DNA of 64,000 nt from CACIAM-69d sp001698445 (GCF_043235035.1 NZ_JAZAQF010000081.1:1-64000), one strand, 5' to 3'. Counted from the first letter of the stretch, positions 6,666-15,444 are shown. Notes: a model not told the origin generated them from the letters alone. Made by a program: numbers and translations.

Positions 6666-7715
6666 CTAGCGGGGCAAATCACTGCCGTTCAGTTCACTGC
6701 CGTTCAGCGGCTCCGTAGGAGACTGTGCCAGTTGATTCAAGGCATCAGCTAAATCTTGGGTCAGGGTGGGGGCGGCCACCTTAGCTGGGCGATCGAGATA
6801 TTGCGCCAACGGGAGCGATCGCCCAATCATCACCCGCACACCACAGCGCCAACCCACCTCCGGTGAACCATATTCCACATGAATCGGCACGATATGCACA
6901 CCCGGATGGCTGCGTTCCGCCTGGATTGCCATCCGCGCCAAGCCGGGCTTGAGGGGGTGCAGGTGGCCATCGCGGAAAATGTCGCCTTCCGGGAAAATCA
7001 CCAAGGACTTGCCTGTTTCCAGCACTTTGATGCCGTGGCGAACGCTGGCAATGCTCGGGTTGGTGGTGTCTACGGGAAATCCACCCATGCGCTGAATAAA
7101 CCAGCCTTGGAGGCCTCGAGAAGCTTCGTTGGCCGAAACCATGAAGTGCAAATCGGCGGAGCAGATGGGCCGGCCAATGGCGCAGGGAACCACCAAGGCA
7201 TCCCAGCGCGATCGATGGGTGGGGGCAAATAGGAGCGATCGGGCGTTTTGGGGCAGGTTTGCCAAGCCCTCGATCGTCACGGAACCAAAATAGGTTGGCA
7301 ACACAACCCGTCGGGCCAGGGGATAGAGCACCCGCGCGAGCCAAGGCAACACACAGGAGCGAATCGACCCAGAATCAACCACATGATCCATGGCTTGATG
7401 ATTCGTGGTTTGGTGAGTCGGGGTTTGGTAATCCTTGGTTTGTTGGTGAGTCGTGGCTTGATGGGTTAGCTCCGGGGCTGCTGGGGGTGTGGGCTGCTGT
7501 CCGGTGGAAGAATTAGCCCGATCGCCGTTGTTGGAGGAAAGATTGCGTTCCGCATTCAGCGGGTCGTCTAGCTGCATCACTGTCCCCCGCGCCGTCCCTG
7601 GCACCGAATCACTCACGATCGACATGGTGACGGTGCTGCCGGTCGGTCTGGATGGCCCTTGGGCAGTCGGGGCGTTCGGCACAACCTCAGTAGAAGCAGA
7701 GTTTAGACGCATCAT
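6666..7715 (-). CDS. plsC: 1-acyl-sn-glycerol-3-phosphate acyltransferase (PlsC family)
   Basis: A membrane-associated acyltransferase of glycerolipid synthesis that transfers a fatty acyl group to lysophosphatidate. The catalytic HX4D motif is present (THRSRWDAL), with the acceptor-binding FPEGDI block and a later IVPIHVEYG strand. Residues 1 to about 110 form an unusual extension: a Ser/Thr/Pro-rich part followed by a stretch rich in His, Thr and Gln (around residues 80-110) encoded by imperfect nucleotide repeats at 7380-7470. Bacterial PlsC is usually about 240 residues, so the 349-residue length is due to this extension. The true start could lie further downstream; none has a clear ribosome binding site. 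The exact acyl acceptor is not certain from sequence. Confidence 0.8.
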   Translation of the reverse strand: MMRLNSASTEVVPNAPTAQGPSRPTGSTVTMSIVSDSVPGTARGTVMQLDDPLNAERNLSSNNGDRANSSTGQQPTPPAAPELTHQATTHQQTKDYQTPTHQTTNHQAMDHVVDSGSIRSCVLPWLARVLYPLARRVVLPTYFGSVTIEGLANLPQNARSLLFAPTHRSRWDALVVPCAIGRPICSADLHFMVSANEASRGLQGWFIQRMGGFPVDTTNPSIASVRHGIKVLETGKSLVIFPEGDIFRDGHLHPLKPGLARMAIQAERSHPGVHIVPIHVEYGSPEVGWRCGVRVMIGRSLPLAQYLDRPAKVAAPTLTQDLADALNQLAQSPTEPLNGSELNGSDLPR

Positions 7716-8279
7716 GGGCAGCTAGAGTTCCCCGACCGGTTGGATATTCTTCATGGTTTCTGAGGCTAACAATACCAGGTTGATTCTGCTGGCCAGTTCA
7801 TGCACCGTCTGGGCAAGGGCCGGGGCGGGGATCGGTGGCTGGGAGCCGGCGTTCTCGCCACCACAAGCCTTGGGCGAACTGGGGCAGACCCGCAGTGAGC
7901 GCAACTTTGTTAACCCAGTACGTTGATGGGTGGATCGCTTTTTGTAACAAATCCTTAATAATCATTCTATGGGATCTCACCCCCATGGAATTTCACCCCG
8001 ATCGCAATTACCAGCTCATTGCCGCTAGGTTTCTACCCAATTTCTGCGAAATCTCTGCGAAATCCCTGCGAAATCCCTGCGAAATCTTGGCTCAATCCCA
8101 TGCTCCTGTTGGTTCAATCTTTCTGAATTGAGTTTTTTGTGCGGGACTGAACTGGTCTTGAGTTGATCTCCAAGTTGATCTCCAAGTTGATTCCCAGCCA
8201 AGCTTGCGCAAACCCTGAGCCTGTTGGGCTTTTTCTGAGCGCTGTCTGAATCTTTTGCTAAATTCTTTGCCAAAACCCT
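7716..8279. other. Intergenic region between divergent plsC and ABC permease genes
   Basis: About 560 bp without a convincing gene. It contains a short 11-bp tandem repeat (8044-8087) and two copies of GTTGATCTCCAA near 8160-8190. Promoters for both flanking genes are expected here, but no strong consensus was recognised. Confidence 0.5.
8044..8087 (+). repeat. Four tandem copies of an 11-bp unit
   Basis: The unit CTGCGAAATC[CT] repeats four times without interruption. A related string (CTGCGAAAT) reappears near 54510. It is non-coding and its function is unknown. Confidence 0.85.
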
Positions 8280-9131
8280 ATGTACGAAGCTACTGCCCGA
8301 TCGAGCGATCGCCCCGTCATGACTCCCAAGGGCGATCGACCCCAGCCCGCCCTTCTCAAAACCTTTTGGGCCGATGCCCTATCCGTATTTTGGGGCGACT
8401 GGCTGAAATTGCGAGTGCGGGTTGGGCAGGTGGCCGCTTCGGGGCTGGTGTCCCCGCTGATTTATATCCTGGCTTTCGGGTTGGGGTTGGGAACCTCCCT
8501 CGATGCCGTGGCCAAGCCTTCCGCAGGCGATAGCTATTTGGAATTTATCTTGCCGGGGATGGTGGCCCTGTCTTCCATGGCCATTAGCTTTGGGGGCACA
8601 ACATTTTCAATTTGCGGCGATCGCCTGTTTACCAAGACCTTTGAGGAAATGCTGCTTGTGCCGGTGCATCCCTTGGCCATGCATCTGGGACGGATGATGG
8701 CGGGCATTGTGCGCGGCCTGCTGACGGCTGGCTCGGTGATTTTGGTAGCGGTGTTGTTTACGGGCAAGGTTTGGAGCTTTTTAAATCCGCTCTTTTTGCT
8801 GTTGCTGGTGCTCAACTGTGCTGTGTTTGCGGGCTTGGGGGTGATTGTGGGCCTTTCGGTGCAGTCCCTGGAAATGGTGGGGCTGTACAACAATTTTCTG
8901 ATTGTGCCCATGTCCTTCTTGGGGGCCACGTTTTTTGACCCGGCCAAGTTGCCGCCGCTGCTGAAACCGATCGTCTATTGCCTGCCCTTGACCTACACCA
9001 GCATTGGCCTGCGATCGGCTGCTTACCTTCCCCTGAGCGAGTTTCCTTGGTATAGCATCCCAATTTTGCTGGCGGTGGCCACGGTGCTGGCGTTTTTGGG
9101 GGCCCAGCGGTTTTCTCAGCAGCAAGATTAG
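8280..9131 (+). CDS. ABC-2 type transporter permease
   Basis: A 283-residue inner-membrane permease of the ABC-2/NodJ type with about six hydrophobic segments. Recognisable parts are VSPLIYILAFGLGLG (first segment), YLEFILPGMVALSSM, the TFEEMLLVPVHPLAM loop typical of ABC-2 permeases, and SFLGATFFDPAKLP...YCLPLTYTS before the last segments. Such permeases work with a separate ATPase to export polysaccharide, lipid or drugs; no ATPase gene is adjacent here, so the partner must be elsewhere. ATG 8280 is used; an in-frame ATG 13 codons later is possible. Substrate unknown. Confidence 0.85.
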   Translation: MYEATARSSDRPVMTPKGDRPQPALLKTFWADALSVFWGDWLKLRVRVGQVAASGLVSPLIYILAFGLGLGTSLDAVAKPSAGDSYLEFILPGMVALSSMAISFGGTTFSICGDRLFTKTFEEMLLVPVHPLAMHLGRMMAGIVRGLLTAGSVILVAVLFTGKVWSFLNPLFLLLLVLNCAVFAGLGVIVGLSVQSLEMVGLYNNFLIVPMSFLGATFFDPAKLPPLLKPIVYCLPLTYTSIGLRSAAYLPLSEFPWYSIPILLAVATVLAFLGAQRFSQQQD

Positions 9132-9693
9132 CGACTGTCCCCGGGGTGAATGGATGGCGATTGCTGGGAATCGGTTGCCATGGTTCCGCAGCAGTCGATC
9201 GCGATTGGGTTGTGATCGGTCTTGATTGGTAGCACCTCAGTGGCGATCGGTCGTAATTGGCTGAGTCGCTATGGGTTCGCCGGAACCGCCAAAAGCCATA
9301 CCCGATCAACGGGGATCAAGATCGCAACATCAGGCGATCGCGATCGCAGACTCTAACGGGTTTGCGGCCGAAACTTAAGGCTAGAGCGCTTCATAGTCTC
9401 TAACCCTGTACTCTCGCAAATCTTGACCCAGTGTTTGGGTTGGGTGCGCCCGGTGCTTCCATTCCTCAACACAGGACAGCTCAGAAACTGGACAACGTGA
9501 TCCTGAGCCTGAGCCAGGGCCCCGAAACAGAGAGTCAGAAAACCGCTGGATGGTGATTCACCCCCGCCTCGATCGCAGTGTGAACCCTGTTGATTGCCGC
9601 CGAAACCAAGGCGCGATCGAGACCGATCAGAATCAGGCACTTGTTGCCAATCCAATCCAGCCGTTGACGACGGTGACTAGGAGGTAAAAAGCT
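9132..9693. other. Intergenic region without recognised gene
   Basis: About 560 bp with several HIP1-like CGATCG sites. Open frames are present but short, of skewed composition, and like no family I know. The only clear signal is AGGAGG at 9680-9685, the ribosome binding site of the next gene. Confidence 0.45.
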
Positions 9694-9900
9694 ATGCAAC
9701 GTCAGGGATTAGAAGGTCTGGTTCGGTTTTTGCAAGAAGATTTGCAGTTGAGTGCCGCAGATTTGGCGCTGGCCCTCAAGCATCCCGACAGTGGCAACAA
9801 TTTGCCAACGATATTGTGGCAATACGGGGCAATTACCACGCAACAGCTTGATCGGGTGTTCGATTGGCTGGAACGGTGGATGTCGCCCGAAGGAATTTAA
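9694..9900 (+). CDS. DUF2949 family small cyanobacterial protein
   Basis: A 68-residue protein matching the cyanobacterial DUF2949 family: an N-terminal LVRFLQEDLQLSAADLALAL helix pair and a C-terminal LPTILWQYGAITTQQLDRVF with the characteristic ILWQYG motif. The start is decided by a strong AGGAGG shortly upstream. No biochemical function is established that I know of. It is probably soluble and helical. It is in the same direction as the following DUF760 and mutY genes, but the 250-bp gap makes a common transcript uncertain. Confidence 0.78.
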   Translation: MQRQGLEGLVRFLQEDLQLSAADLALALKHPDSGNNLPTILWQYGAITTQQLDRVFDWLERWMSPEGI

Positions 9901-10156
9901 CGGCTGGCGGTGCGCGGTTGTGAACATGCGGTTGGGGCAATTGGTCCCAGCTCGGAGCCGCGCAAAGTAGCTCCGAGCCAAGCCAAAGCCGATGCAAAGC
10001 CGATGCAGCGCAAATTCAGGGCCAAAGGTTCAAAAGAGCGTTGGGCGATCGCGCCAAGGCGGTTCGGTTCTGACGACCCCCAGTTGCTCATTTGCTTGTT
10101 AGATTGTGCTTGTTCATCGGAGACCATGCGCACCGTCCACCCGCGAGGTTTGAATC

Positions 10157-10525
10157 GTGGCCCCAAAACTGAACCCCATGTCTAACTTTTGGAAAAGCGA
10201 GCCAACCACCGATCGCGAACCGAGCGAATCGTTGATGCGATACATCCAATCCCTCAATCCGGAAACGATCGCCCACCTGTCGCGGCCGGCTTCCCCGGAA
10301 ACGATTCGGATGATGGAGCACAACATCGTGGGTTTGCTGGGCGTGTTGCCCGGCGAGCAGTTTGATGTGTCCATCACCACCAACCGCGAACATTTGGGGC
10401 GGCTGTTGGCTTCGGCCATGATGAGTGGCTACTTTTTGCGGAATGCTGAGCAACGGATGAGTTTTGAAAAGTCCTTGCAAAACTGGTCGGGTGATTTGGC
10501 TGGCGACGCGCCGACGGCAGATTAG
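10157..10525 (+). CDS. DUF760 family protein
   Basis: A conserved protein family of cyanobacteria and chloroplasts. The diagnostic run is long: RYIQSLNPETIAHLSRP, then MEHNIVGLLGVLP, ITTNREHLGRLLASAM and SGYFLRNAEQRMSFE, ending at about residue 105, so nearly the whole protein is the domain. The start could be ATG 10157 or ATG 10178 (MSNFWKSEP); the latter begins closer to the conserved region. No catalytic motif is apparent and no role can be stated. The mutY gene begins 41 bp after the stop on the same strand. Confidence 0.85.
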   Translation: MAPKLNPMSNFWKSEPTTDREPSESLMRYIQSLNPETIAHLSRPASPETIRMMEHNIVGLLGVLPGEQFDVSITTNREHLGRLLASAMMSGYFLRNAEQRMSFEKSLQNWSGDLAGDAPTAD

Positions 10526-10566
10526 GCCCGATTCGGTTCAGTAGCCGGTTGTTCCATTGACTTTGG

Positions 10567-11694
10567 GTGATTTTGCGCTCTTCAATTGCTGAAACCTTAG
10601 AACCGCTGCCGGTTTCGGCGGCGGTTTTACAGCGATCGCTCCTGGATTGGTACGATCGCCACGGCCGCGACTTGCCTTGGCGAACCCCCCCGGACGTGTT
10701 GGATCCTTACCGGGTTTGGGTTTCGGAAATTGCCCTGCAACAAACCCAAGTCAAAACCGTTTTGCCCTACTACCAACGGTGGTTCGATCGATTTCCCACG
10801 ATCGCTGATTTGGCGCAGGCCGATTTGCAAGCGGTGCTGAAAGCCTGGGAAGGCCTGGGCTACTACAGCCGGGCCCGCAATCTGCACCGGGCTGCCCAGT
10901 TGGTGATGGAACGGCATGGGGGACAATTTCCCCGCACCCTGGCCGAGGCGCTCGCCCTGCCTGGCATTGGCCGCACCACGGCCGGCGGCATCCTAAGTTC
11001 TGCCTTTAATTTGCCCTTGCCCATTTTGGACGGCAACGTGAAGCGAGTGTTGGTGCGGTTGATTGCGCTGCCCGTTGCGCCAGCCAAAGCGCTCGATCGC
11101 CTCTGGGCCGCCTCCGAAGCGGTGGTCTCGTTCGATCGCCCCCGAGACCTCAACCAAGCCCTCATGGATTTGGGGGCCACGGTTTGCACCGCCCGGAAGC
11201 CGGCCTGTTTGGTTTGTCCCTGGATGGCATACTGTCAGGCATACCAAACCAACCAGCAGCAGCAAATTCCCGTGAGCGAACCGAAAGCACCGATTCCCCA
11301 CAAAGTGATTGGCGTGGCCGTGATCCGCAATCCCCAGGGGCAAATCTTGATCGATCGCCGGCCCGCCGAAGGGTTATTGGGCGGCCTATGGGAATTTCCG
11401 GGCGGCAAAGTGGAACCCAATGAGTCGATCGCCGAATGCATCCGCCGGGAAATTCAAGAAGAATTAGGCATTGAAATTGCCGTCGGTGAAGAACTGATTG
11501 TGGTGGATCATGCCTACACCCACTTCAAAGTGTCGCTGCATGTGCATCTTTGCGAGCATCTGCAAGGGGAACCCCAGGCGATCGAGTGTGATGAAGTGCG
11601 TTGGGTAACCCTTGCCGAAATTGACCAATTTCCCTTCCCCAAGGCCAACACCACCATCATCGAAGCCCTGAAACAGCGCTTTCCTGATGCCTAG
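10567..11694 (+). CDS. mutY: A/G-specific adenine DNA glycosylase MutY
   Basis: The base-excision repair glycosylase that removes adenine paired with 8-oxoguanine. The HhH-GPD domain has the catalytic Glu in VSEIALQQTQV, the hairpin LPGIGRTTAGG and the catalytic Asp in LDGNVKRVL. The [4Fe-4S] loop has the C-x6-C-x2-C-x5-C spacing (CTARKPACLVCPWMAYC). The C-terminal domain, which reads the 8-oxoG strand, keeps a full Nudix box (GGKVEPNESIAECIRREIQE), a fusion common in this family. The length of 375 residues is normal. The start is a GTG at 10567 without an obvious ribosome binding site. Confidence 0.95.
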   Translation: MILRSSIAETLEPLPVSAAVLQRSLLDWYDRHGRDLPWRTPPDVLDPYRVWVSEIALQQTQVKTVLPYYQRWFDRFPTIADLAQADLQAVLKAWEGLGYYSRARNLHRAAQLVMERHGGQFPRTLAEALALPGIGRTTAGGILSSAFNLPLPILDGNVKRVLVRLIALPVAPAKALDRLWAASEAVVSFDRPRDLNQALMDLGATVCTARKPACLVCPWMAYCQAYQTNQQQQIPVSEPKAPIPHKVIGVAVIRNPQGQILIDRRPAEGLLGGLWEFPGGKVEPNESIAECIRREIQEELGIEIAVGEELIVVDHAYTHFKVSLHVHLCEHLQGEPQAIECDEVRWVTLAEIDQFPFPKANTTIIEALKQRFPDA

Positions 11695-11722
11695 AGAAGA
11701 TTGCTCCAAAAAAAATCAGGCT

Positions 11723-11752
11723 CTAAAAACAAGGGCACACGATCGTGCGCCC
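11723..11752 (-). terminator. Hairpin with T-tract on the minus strand, possible sat terminator
   Basis: GGGCACACGATCGTGCGCCC (11732-11751) is a near-perfect palindrome. On the minus strand it is followed by TTGTTTTT, a rho-independent pattern that would stop transcription from sat after the IS relic. On the + strand no T-run follows, though the hairpin may still shape the mutY transcript end. Confidence 0.5.
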
Positions 11753-11768
11753 TGCTTGATCTGAATTG

Positions 11769-11900
11769 TTGACATCCTCCCCGCCCTAAAGGAGCAGGGA
11801 TTCCCAGACCTCACGATCTGGGTTTCTGCTTCATAGCACCTGCCTTCCGAGACTTGCTCTCTTCGGGTCTTACGGTCGCTCCACAGACTGAAACCGCTAG
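11769..11900 (-). ncRNA. Candidate orphan omega RNA (TnpB guide scaffold)
   Basis: In IS200/IS605 elements the TnpB guide RNA spans the 3' end of tnpB and the right end, with the guide taken from the flanking DNA. Exactly these parts are kept here: the last ~90 bases of tnpB, the right-end hairpin, and the GGATGTCAA terminus. The guide would be the bases just left of 11769 read on the minus strand (CAATTCAGATCAAGC...). Expression is not shown by the sequence. Confidence 0.4.
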
Positions 11901-11930
11901 TCCAGCAGCCAAAATATCCCGTGCATCGTA
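11811..11930 (-). pseudogene. tnpB: C-terminal remnant of TnpB
   Basis: The frame between stop codons encodes 39 residues that include ARDILAAGLAVSVCGA, followed by a basic, Glu- and Lys-rich tail ending KQKPRS. This is the usual C-terminus of IS605-type TnpB after the RuvC III motif (the helix with AAxNIL). All of the catalytic part is gone, so the remnant is not a functional nuclease. Confidence 0.78.
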
Positions 11931-12033
11931 TCAGCTAGAATCTAAGATGTCGAGCAAATCCGCCCTAAAAGGGCGGGGTTTCAGACCTTTTTCTTTTTGA
12001 TGAAAACCAGTTCACGAGACCTCTTGCATCAAT

Positions 12034-12066
12034 CAGCCCCCCTTGGGAGAAGGGGTTGGGGGATGA
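12034..12066 (+). repeat. CCCCCTTGGGAGAAGGGG-type interspersed repeat
   Basis: The string CCCCCCTTGGGAGAAGGGG followed by TTGGGGGATGAA forms an imperfect stem and resembles a short repeat I have seen scattered through cyanobacterial intergenic regions. It occurs once in this window. Confidence 0.35.
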
Positions 12067-12107
12067 ACGCTCCTAGCCGATTCGCGTCAGAGGTCTATTG
12101 AGTAGCT

Positions 12108-13292
12108 CTAGATTGAGTAGCTCTCAGGGATTTGCATCGCCCGGGCCAACTCAGCCGCCACCAAAGGCCGCGAGAATTCCGGTGGCGGCAACTCGCCCCG
12201 ACGCAGCATTTCGCGCACCTTCGTGCCCGACAGGTGAATCCGCTCGTCCGGTTCGCTGGGGCTGGTCTTGGTGGTGGCCATGCTTTGGGTGCGCTTGCAG
12301 TAGAACGCGTGCTCGAACTTCAGCGGCATGATTCCCAACTCACCCGGCGCAAACTCATCGAAAATGTGCTGCGCATCGTAGGTTCCGTAATAGTCACCCA
12401 CGCCCGCATGGTCACGACCCACGATGAAATGCGTGCAGCCATAGTTCTTGCGAATGAGGGCATGGAAAATGGCTTCCCGGGGGCCCGCATAGCGCATGGC
12501 GCAAGGGTTGATGGCCAAAATCACCCGGCCACGGGGGAAATAGTGCTCCAGCATGATTTCATAGCAACGCATCCGCACATCGGCGGCAATGTCATCGCTC
12601 TTGGTCACTCCCACTAGGGGATGCAGGAACAGACCATCGGTGATTTCCAGGGCGCACTTGATGATGTATTCGTGGGCGCGGTGGATCGGGTTGCGGGTTT
12701 GAAAGGCCACGATCGACTTCCAACCCTTGTCGCGGAAAGCATGGCGCGAGTCGATCGGGTCAATTTGATAGAGCGGGAAGCGAGGATCTGGCTCGCGTTC
12801 CAGCAACCACACGGGCCCAGCTAAATAAGTTGCCCCTTGGCCGTAAACCACCGCCACGCCGGGGTGTTTCTCTTCGTTGGTGCGATAAACGTTGAGGGCT
12901 TCCCGGGTTTTGTCGTAGTGATATTTCTCCGTCAGCTCCAGCACGCCAATGAAGCGACCGGTGGGATCGTCTAGGCGCACCAATTGCCCTTCGCTGAGGG
13001 TGCTGGCCTGCTCATCGGTCACGGGCAGGGTCACGGGAATTGCCCAGGGCAGCCCGTTGGCCAAGCGCATGTCGTCAACCACGGTCTTGTAGTCCGCTTG
13101 GCCCATGAAGCCATCGATCGGGCTGAACGCGCCGATGGCGATCGCGATCAGGTCACAGACGGCGCGATCGTCCAGGGAAATGCGCGGCAGGTGGTCGGCC
13201 TTGCTCAGGAATTCGGCCTTTTGCTCAGGGCTGGCAATGCGGTTAATCAGCGTGCCGCCGTGAGGGGCGATCGCGTCGGCTATACGGGTCAT
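12108..13292 (-). CDS. sat: Sulfate adenylyltransferase (ATP sulfurylase)
   Basis: The first enzyme of sulfate assimilation, making adenosine 5'-phosphosulfate from ATP and sulfate. The 394-residue single-chain form includes the QTRNPIHRAHEYI active-site motif (QxRNxxHRxH), the second nucleotide motif GRDHAGVGDYYG, and SGTKVREMLRRGELPP near the C-terminus. There is no APS-kinase domain, as expected for cyanobacterial enzymes. The start at ATG 13292 is normal. It is transcribed toward mutY; the IS605 relic and a terminator-like hairpin lie just downstream. No other sulfur gene is adjacent. Confidence 0.96.
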   Translation of the reverse strand: MTRIADAIAPHGGTLINRIASPEQKAEFLSKADHLPRISLDDRAVCDLIAIAIGAFSPIDGFMGQADYKTVVDDMRLANGLPWAIPVTLPVTDEQASTLSEGQLVRLDDPTGRFIGVLELTEKYHYDKTREALNVYRTNEEKHPGVAVVYGQGATYLAGPVWLLEREPDPRFPLYQIDPIDSRHAFRDKGWKSIVAFQTRNPIHRAHEYIIKCALEITDGLFLHPLVGVTKSDDIAADVRMRCYEIMLEHYFPRGRVILAINPCAMRYAGPREAIFHALIRKNYGCTHFIVGRDHAGVGDYYGTYDAQHIFDEFAPGELGIMPLKFEHAFYCKRTQSMATTKTSPSEPDERIHLSGTKVREMLRRGELPPPEFSRPLVAAELARAMQIPESYSI

Positions 13293-13422
13293 GGAACTCG
13301 GGGTGAGGTTGCTTCAAGACAATAATCAGTAAAAATTCAACACTAAAATGGTCGCCTTGTGGCCGGCTAGGGGATAGCCAGGGTTTTTCATCTCCAACCA
13401 CGTTTTAGTTAAAAAATGCCCT

Positions 13423-14232
13423 TTAGTTAAAAAATGCCCTGGTTTGCAGATATAGCCCAATCACAAGGGGAATGACCACATAGGCATAGGATCGAAGATT
13501 TGCAATGGCAATAGATCGGCCAAGATGAACTGAAGGGTTGGGCAGCCACTTCGCTAAACAAGCTCCCTCGATCGCCCAACTCATCGCCCAGCCAATCATA
13601 AAATAGGTAAAGGCACAAAAAAGCTCAATCCAAAAGGGAAACTTGGCATTGATAATGCCAATAATGACCAATGCCAATACTAAATTAAAAGGCCAAAACA
13701 ACAACCATAGCCATCGCCAGCCAACAGACCAGGGTGTTAGCTGCCGCAAAGCATCATGGGTTGTCAGTCCCATTAAACCTAGGCAGCCCATGAGTACGAA
13801 AGTAATTCTTCGGTTCCAGTCATCACCGTAGCTTAAAAACGGTATGCCAACCAACCCAAATGAAAAAACAAGACCTGTGATTGATGAAACCAAATTAGCG
13901 CCAGTTACTGCAATCCAAACTCGCTTAGAGGAATAAGTTTCGCGCTTAAGGATTGTGATTGCTTCAATAGCAATGATGGCCACCAAGCCCCACCCAAAGC
14001 TGATGAATGATGCGAAAAGAGGCAAGTTAAACAGGGAAACGGCCATGGGTGGCCAGCTATTGGCCAAAGCTGCTTGGGGCAGGGCGATCGCCACTAACAT
14101 CGCGATCGTGCCTGTAGCCCAGATCAGTAGACGGGGATGGATGGCAGAAAACGAAAACCAACGAGGGCGATTTGATTTTTGGGGTGTTGCCCTACGATGA
14201 TGGGTAGGTGGATGATCCATGGGTTGGCGCAT
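13423..14232 (-). CDS. Uncharacterised polytopic membrane protein
   Basis: A 269-residue protein with five or six hydrophobic segments: IWATGTIAMLVAIALPQAALA near residues 35-55, then segments around 70-90, 105-130, 145-155, 170-195, 205-220 and a final YVVIPLVIGLYL. The first 30 residues are basic and hydrophilic. The first segment ends in ALA-N, which could be a signal-peptidase site. I do not recognise the family. Local base composition is a little more AT-rich than in sat. It is divergent from the hydrolase gene, whose start lies 27 bp away, so the two promoters must overlap. Confidence 0.7.
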   Translation of the reverse strand: MRQPMDHPPTHHRRATPQKSNRPRWFSFSAIHPRLLIWATGTIAMLVAIALPQAALANSWPPMAVSLFNLPLFASFISFGWGLVAIIAIEAITILKRETYSSKRVWIAVTGANLVSSITGLVFSFGLVGIPFLSYGDDWNRRITFVLMGCLGLMGLTTHDALRQLTPWSVGWRWLWLLFWPFNLVLALVIIGIINAKFPFWIELFCAFTYFMIGWAMSWAIEGACLAKWLPNPSVHLGRSIAIANLRSYAYVVIPLVIGLYLQTRAFFN

Positions 14233-14268
14233 TGAGTTTGGACTGAATTTTCATTTGAGGTGGTGATT

Positions 14269-15300
14269 GTGCAGGGAGATATTAATCAAAATACTAATCG
14301 GGAAGTTAATCAGGATATCAATCAGGAATCTGGTCAAGAATCTGGTCAGGGAACTCATCAAGAAGCCATGAATAAATTTCCGGAATTTTTACCTGAAGCA
14401 GTGGCAAGTCTAACGGAACCAGAGTCGATCGACTTTGTGCGTCAAATTCAGCGCCAAACGATCCAGACTTCCTGGCCCTATCCCCATAGTGTATTGCCGA
14501 TCGAAACCAGTTTCGTCACGGGTCAACCGCCGGAATTGCGCGATCGATTGCCCGATGCGCCACCTATTTTGCTAGTTCATGGCTTTGACAGTTCACTGTT
14601 GGAATATCGTCGATTGTTCCCACGCTTAGTTCAGCAATCTGCCACTTGGGCCGTGGACTTGTTGGGGTTTGGGTTCACCGATCGCCCTGAGAAGTTGGAA
14701 TTTACCGCTGAAGCAATTCGCACCCATTTATATTGCTTTTGGCAGCAAATCATTGGGCGGCCAATGGTGCTGGTGGGGGCTTCCATGGGGGGTGCAGCCG
14801 TGATGGATTTTGCCCTCACCTATCCGGAGGCGGTGCAGAAAGTGGTGTTGCTGGATAGCGCTGGATTTGTGGGCAAACCGATCGCCAGCCGGTTTTTGAT
14901 TCCGCCCTTGGGACAATGGGCCACGCAATTTCTGGCGAATAAAAAGGTGCGATCGGGCATTGGGCGCAAGGCCTACGCCGACCCCGATCGCTGTGCCACC
15001 GAAGAGGCCTATCGTTGCGGTGCGTTGCATTTGGGAATGCCCCGATGGAGTGAGGCGCTCATTTCCTTCACTCGCAACGGTGGTTATACCATTACGGGTG
15101 ATCGCATTGCCCAACTGCCCCAAAAAACCTTGATTTTGTGGGGCGATCGAGATCAAATTTTGCCCAAAGCCACAGCCCAAAAATTTCAAGCGGCGCTGCC
15201 CAAAAGTCAATTTATTTGGGTGGAAAATTGCGGACATGTGCCCCATTTGGAACAGCCCGATCGCACAGCCCAAGCGATTCAAAATTTCTTGGAAGAATAG
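14269..15300 (+). CDS. Alpha/beta-fold hydrolase with a repeat-derived Gln/Asn-rich N-terminus
   Basis: A serine hydrolase of the alpha/beta superfamily. The oxyanion segment is LLVHGFDSS, the nucleophile elbow GASMGGAAVMD, the acid lies in LWGDRDQILP, and the histidine in NCGHVPHLEQP. A cap region lies between the elbow and the acid. Homologous sequence starts near MNKFPEFLPEA (ATG 14368), but a GAGG at 14256-14259 sits 9 bases before GTG 14269 and supports translation of a ~33-residue Gln/Asn/Glu-rich extension. That extension is encoded by imperfect 12-bp repeats (about 14283-14366). The substrate is unknown; related cyanobacterial proteins are often annotated only as alpha/beta hydrolases. 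Confidence 0.85.
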   Translation: MQGDINQNTNREVNQDINQESGQESGQGTHQEAMNKFPEFLPEAVASLTEPESIDFVRQIQRQTIQTSWPYPHSVLPIETSFVTGQPPELRDRLPDAPPILLVHGFDSSLLEYRRLFPRLVQQSATWAVDLLGFGFTDRPEKLEFTAEAIRTHLYCFWQQIIGRPMVLVGASMGGAAVMDFALTYPEAVQKVVLLDSAGFVGKPIASRFLIPPLGQWATQFLANKKVRSGIGRKAYADPDRCATEEAYRCGALHLGMPRWSEALISFTRNGGYTITGDRIAQLPQKTLILWGDRDQILPKATAQKFQAALPKSQFIWVENCGHVPHLEQPDRTAQAIQNFLEE

Positions 15301-15385
15301 GGCCTGTGGATCATTTCAATAATGGGATCAATCAGGGATCCGTTTTGGTTTTGCAGATATCCTTGTGATTCGGATTGGCAGGCCC

Positions 15386-15417
15386 AAAAAAGGGCGATCG
15401 CCCTCAGACGATCGCCC
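15386..15417 (-). terminator. Rho-independent terminator of the sigma factor gene
   Basis: On the minus strand GGGCGATCG pairs with CGATCGCCC across a short loop and is followed by TTTTTT. It lies 28-59 bp past the sigma factor stop. Confidence 0.78.
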
Positions 15418-15444
15418 CATGCGAGATGAATTGAACCCAGCTTC

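Larger units (their letters stand above)
11769..11987 (-). mobile_element. Transposase-less IS200/IS605-family relic (PATE-like) keeping the TnpB tail and both ends
   Basis: Read on the minus strand, the element opens with the left-end hairpin CCCCGCCCTTTTAGGGCGG (11961-11981) and closes with GGAATCCCTGC...AGGGCGGGGAGGATGTCAA at 11769, the right-end form typical of tnpB-bearing IS605/IS1341 elements. Between them only the last 39 codons of tnpB remain. So this is an internal-deletion derivative of about 219 bp of an IS200/IS605 element, sitting between the convergent mutY and sat genes. It cannot move without proteins supplied from elsewhere. Confidence 0.82.

Noticed and set aside
9353..9655. 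100-codon minus-strand frame as a gene
   Set aside because: No ribosome binding site, no family similarity and low-complexity composition.
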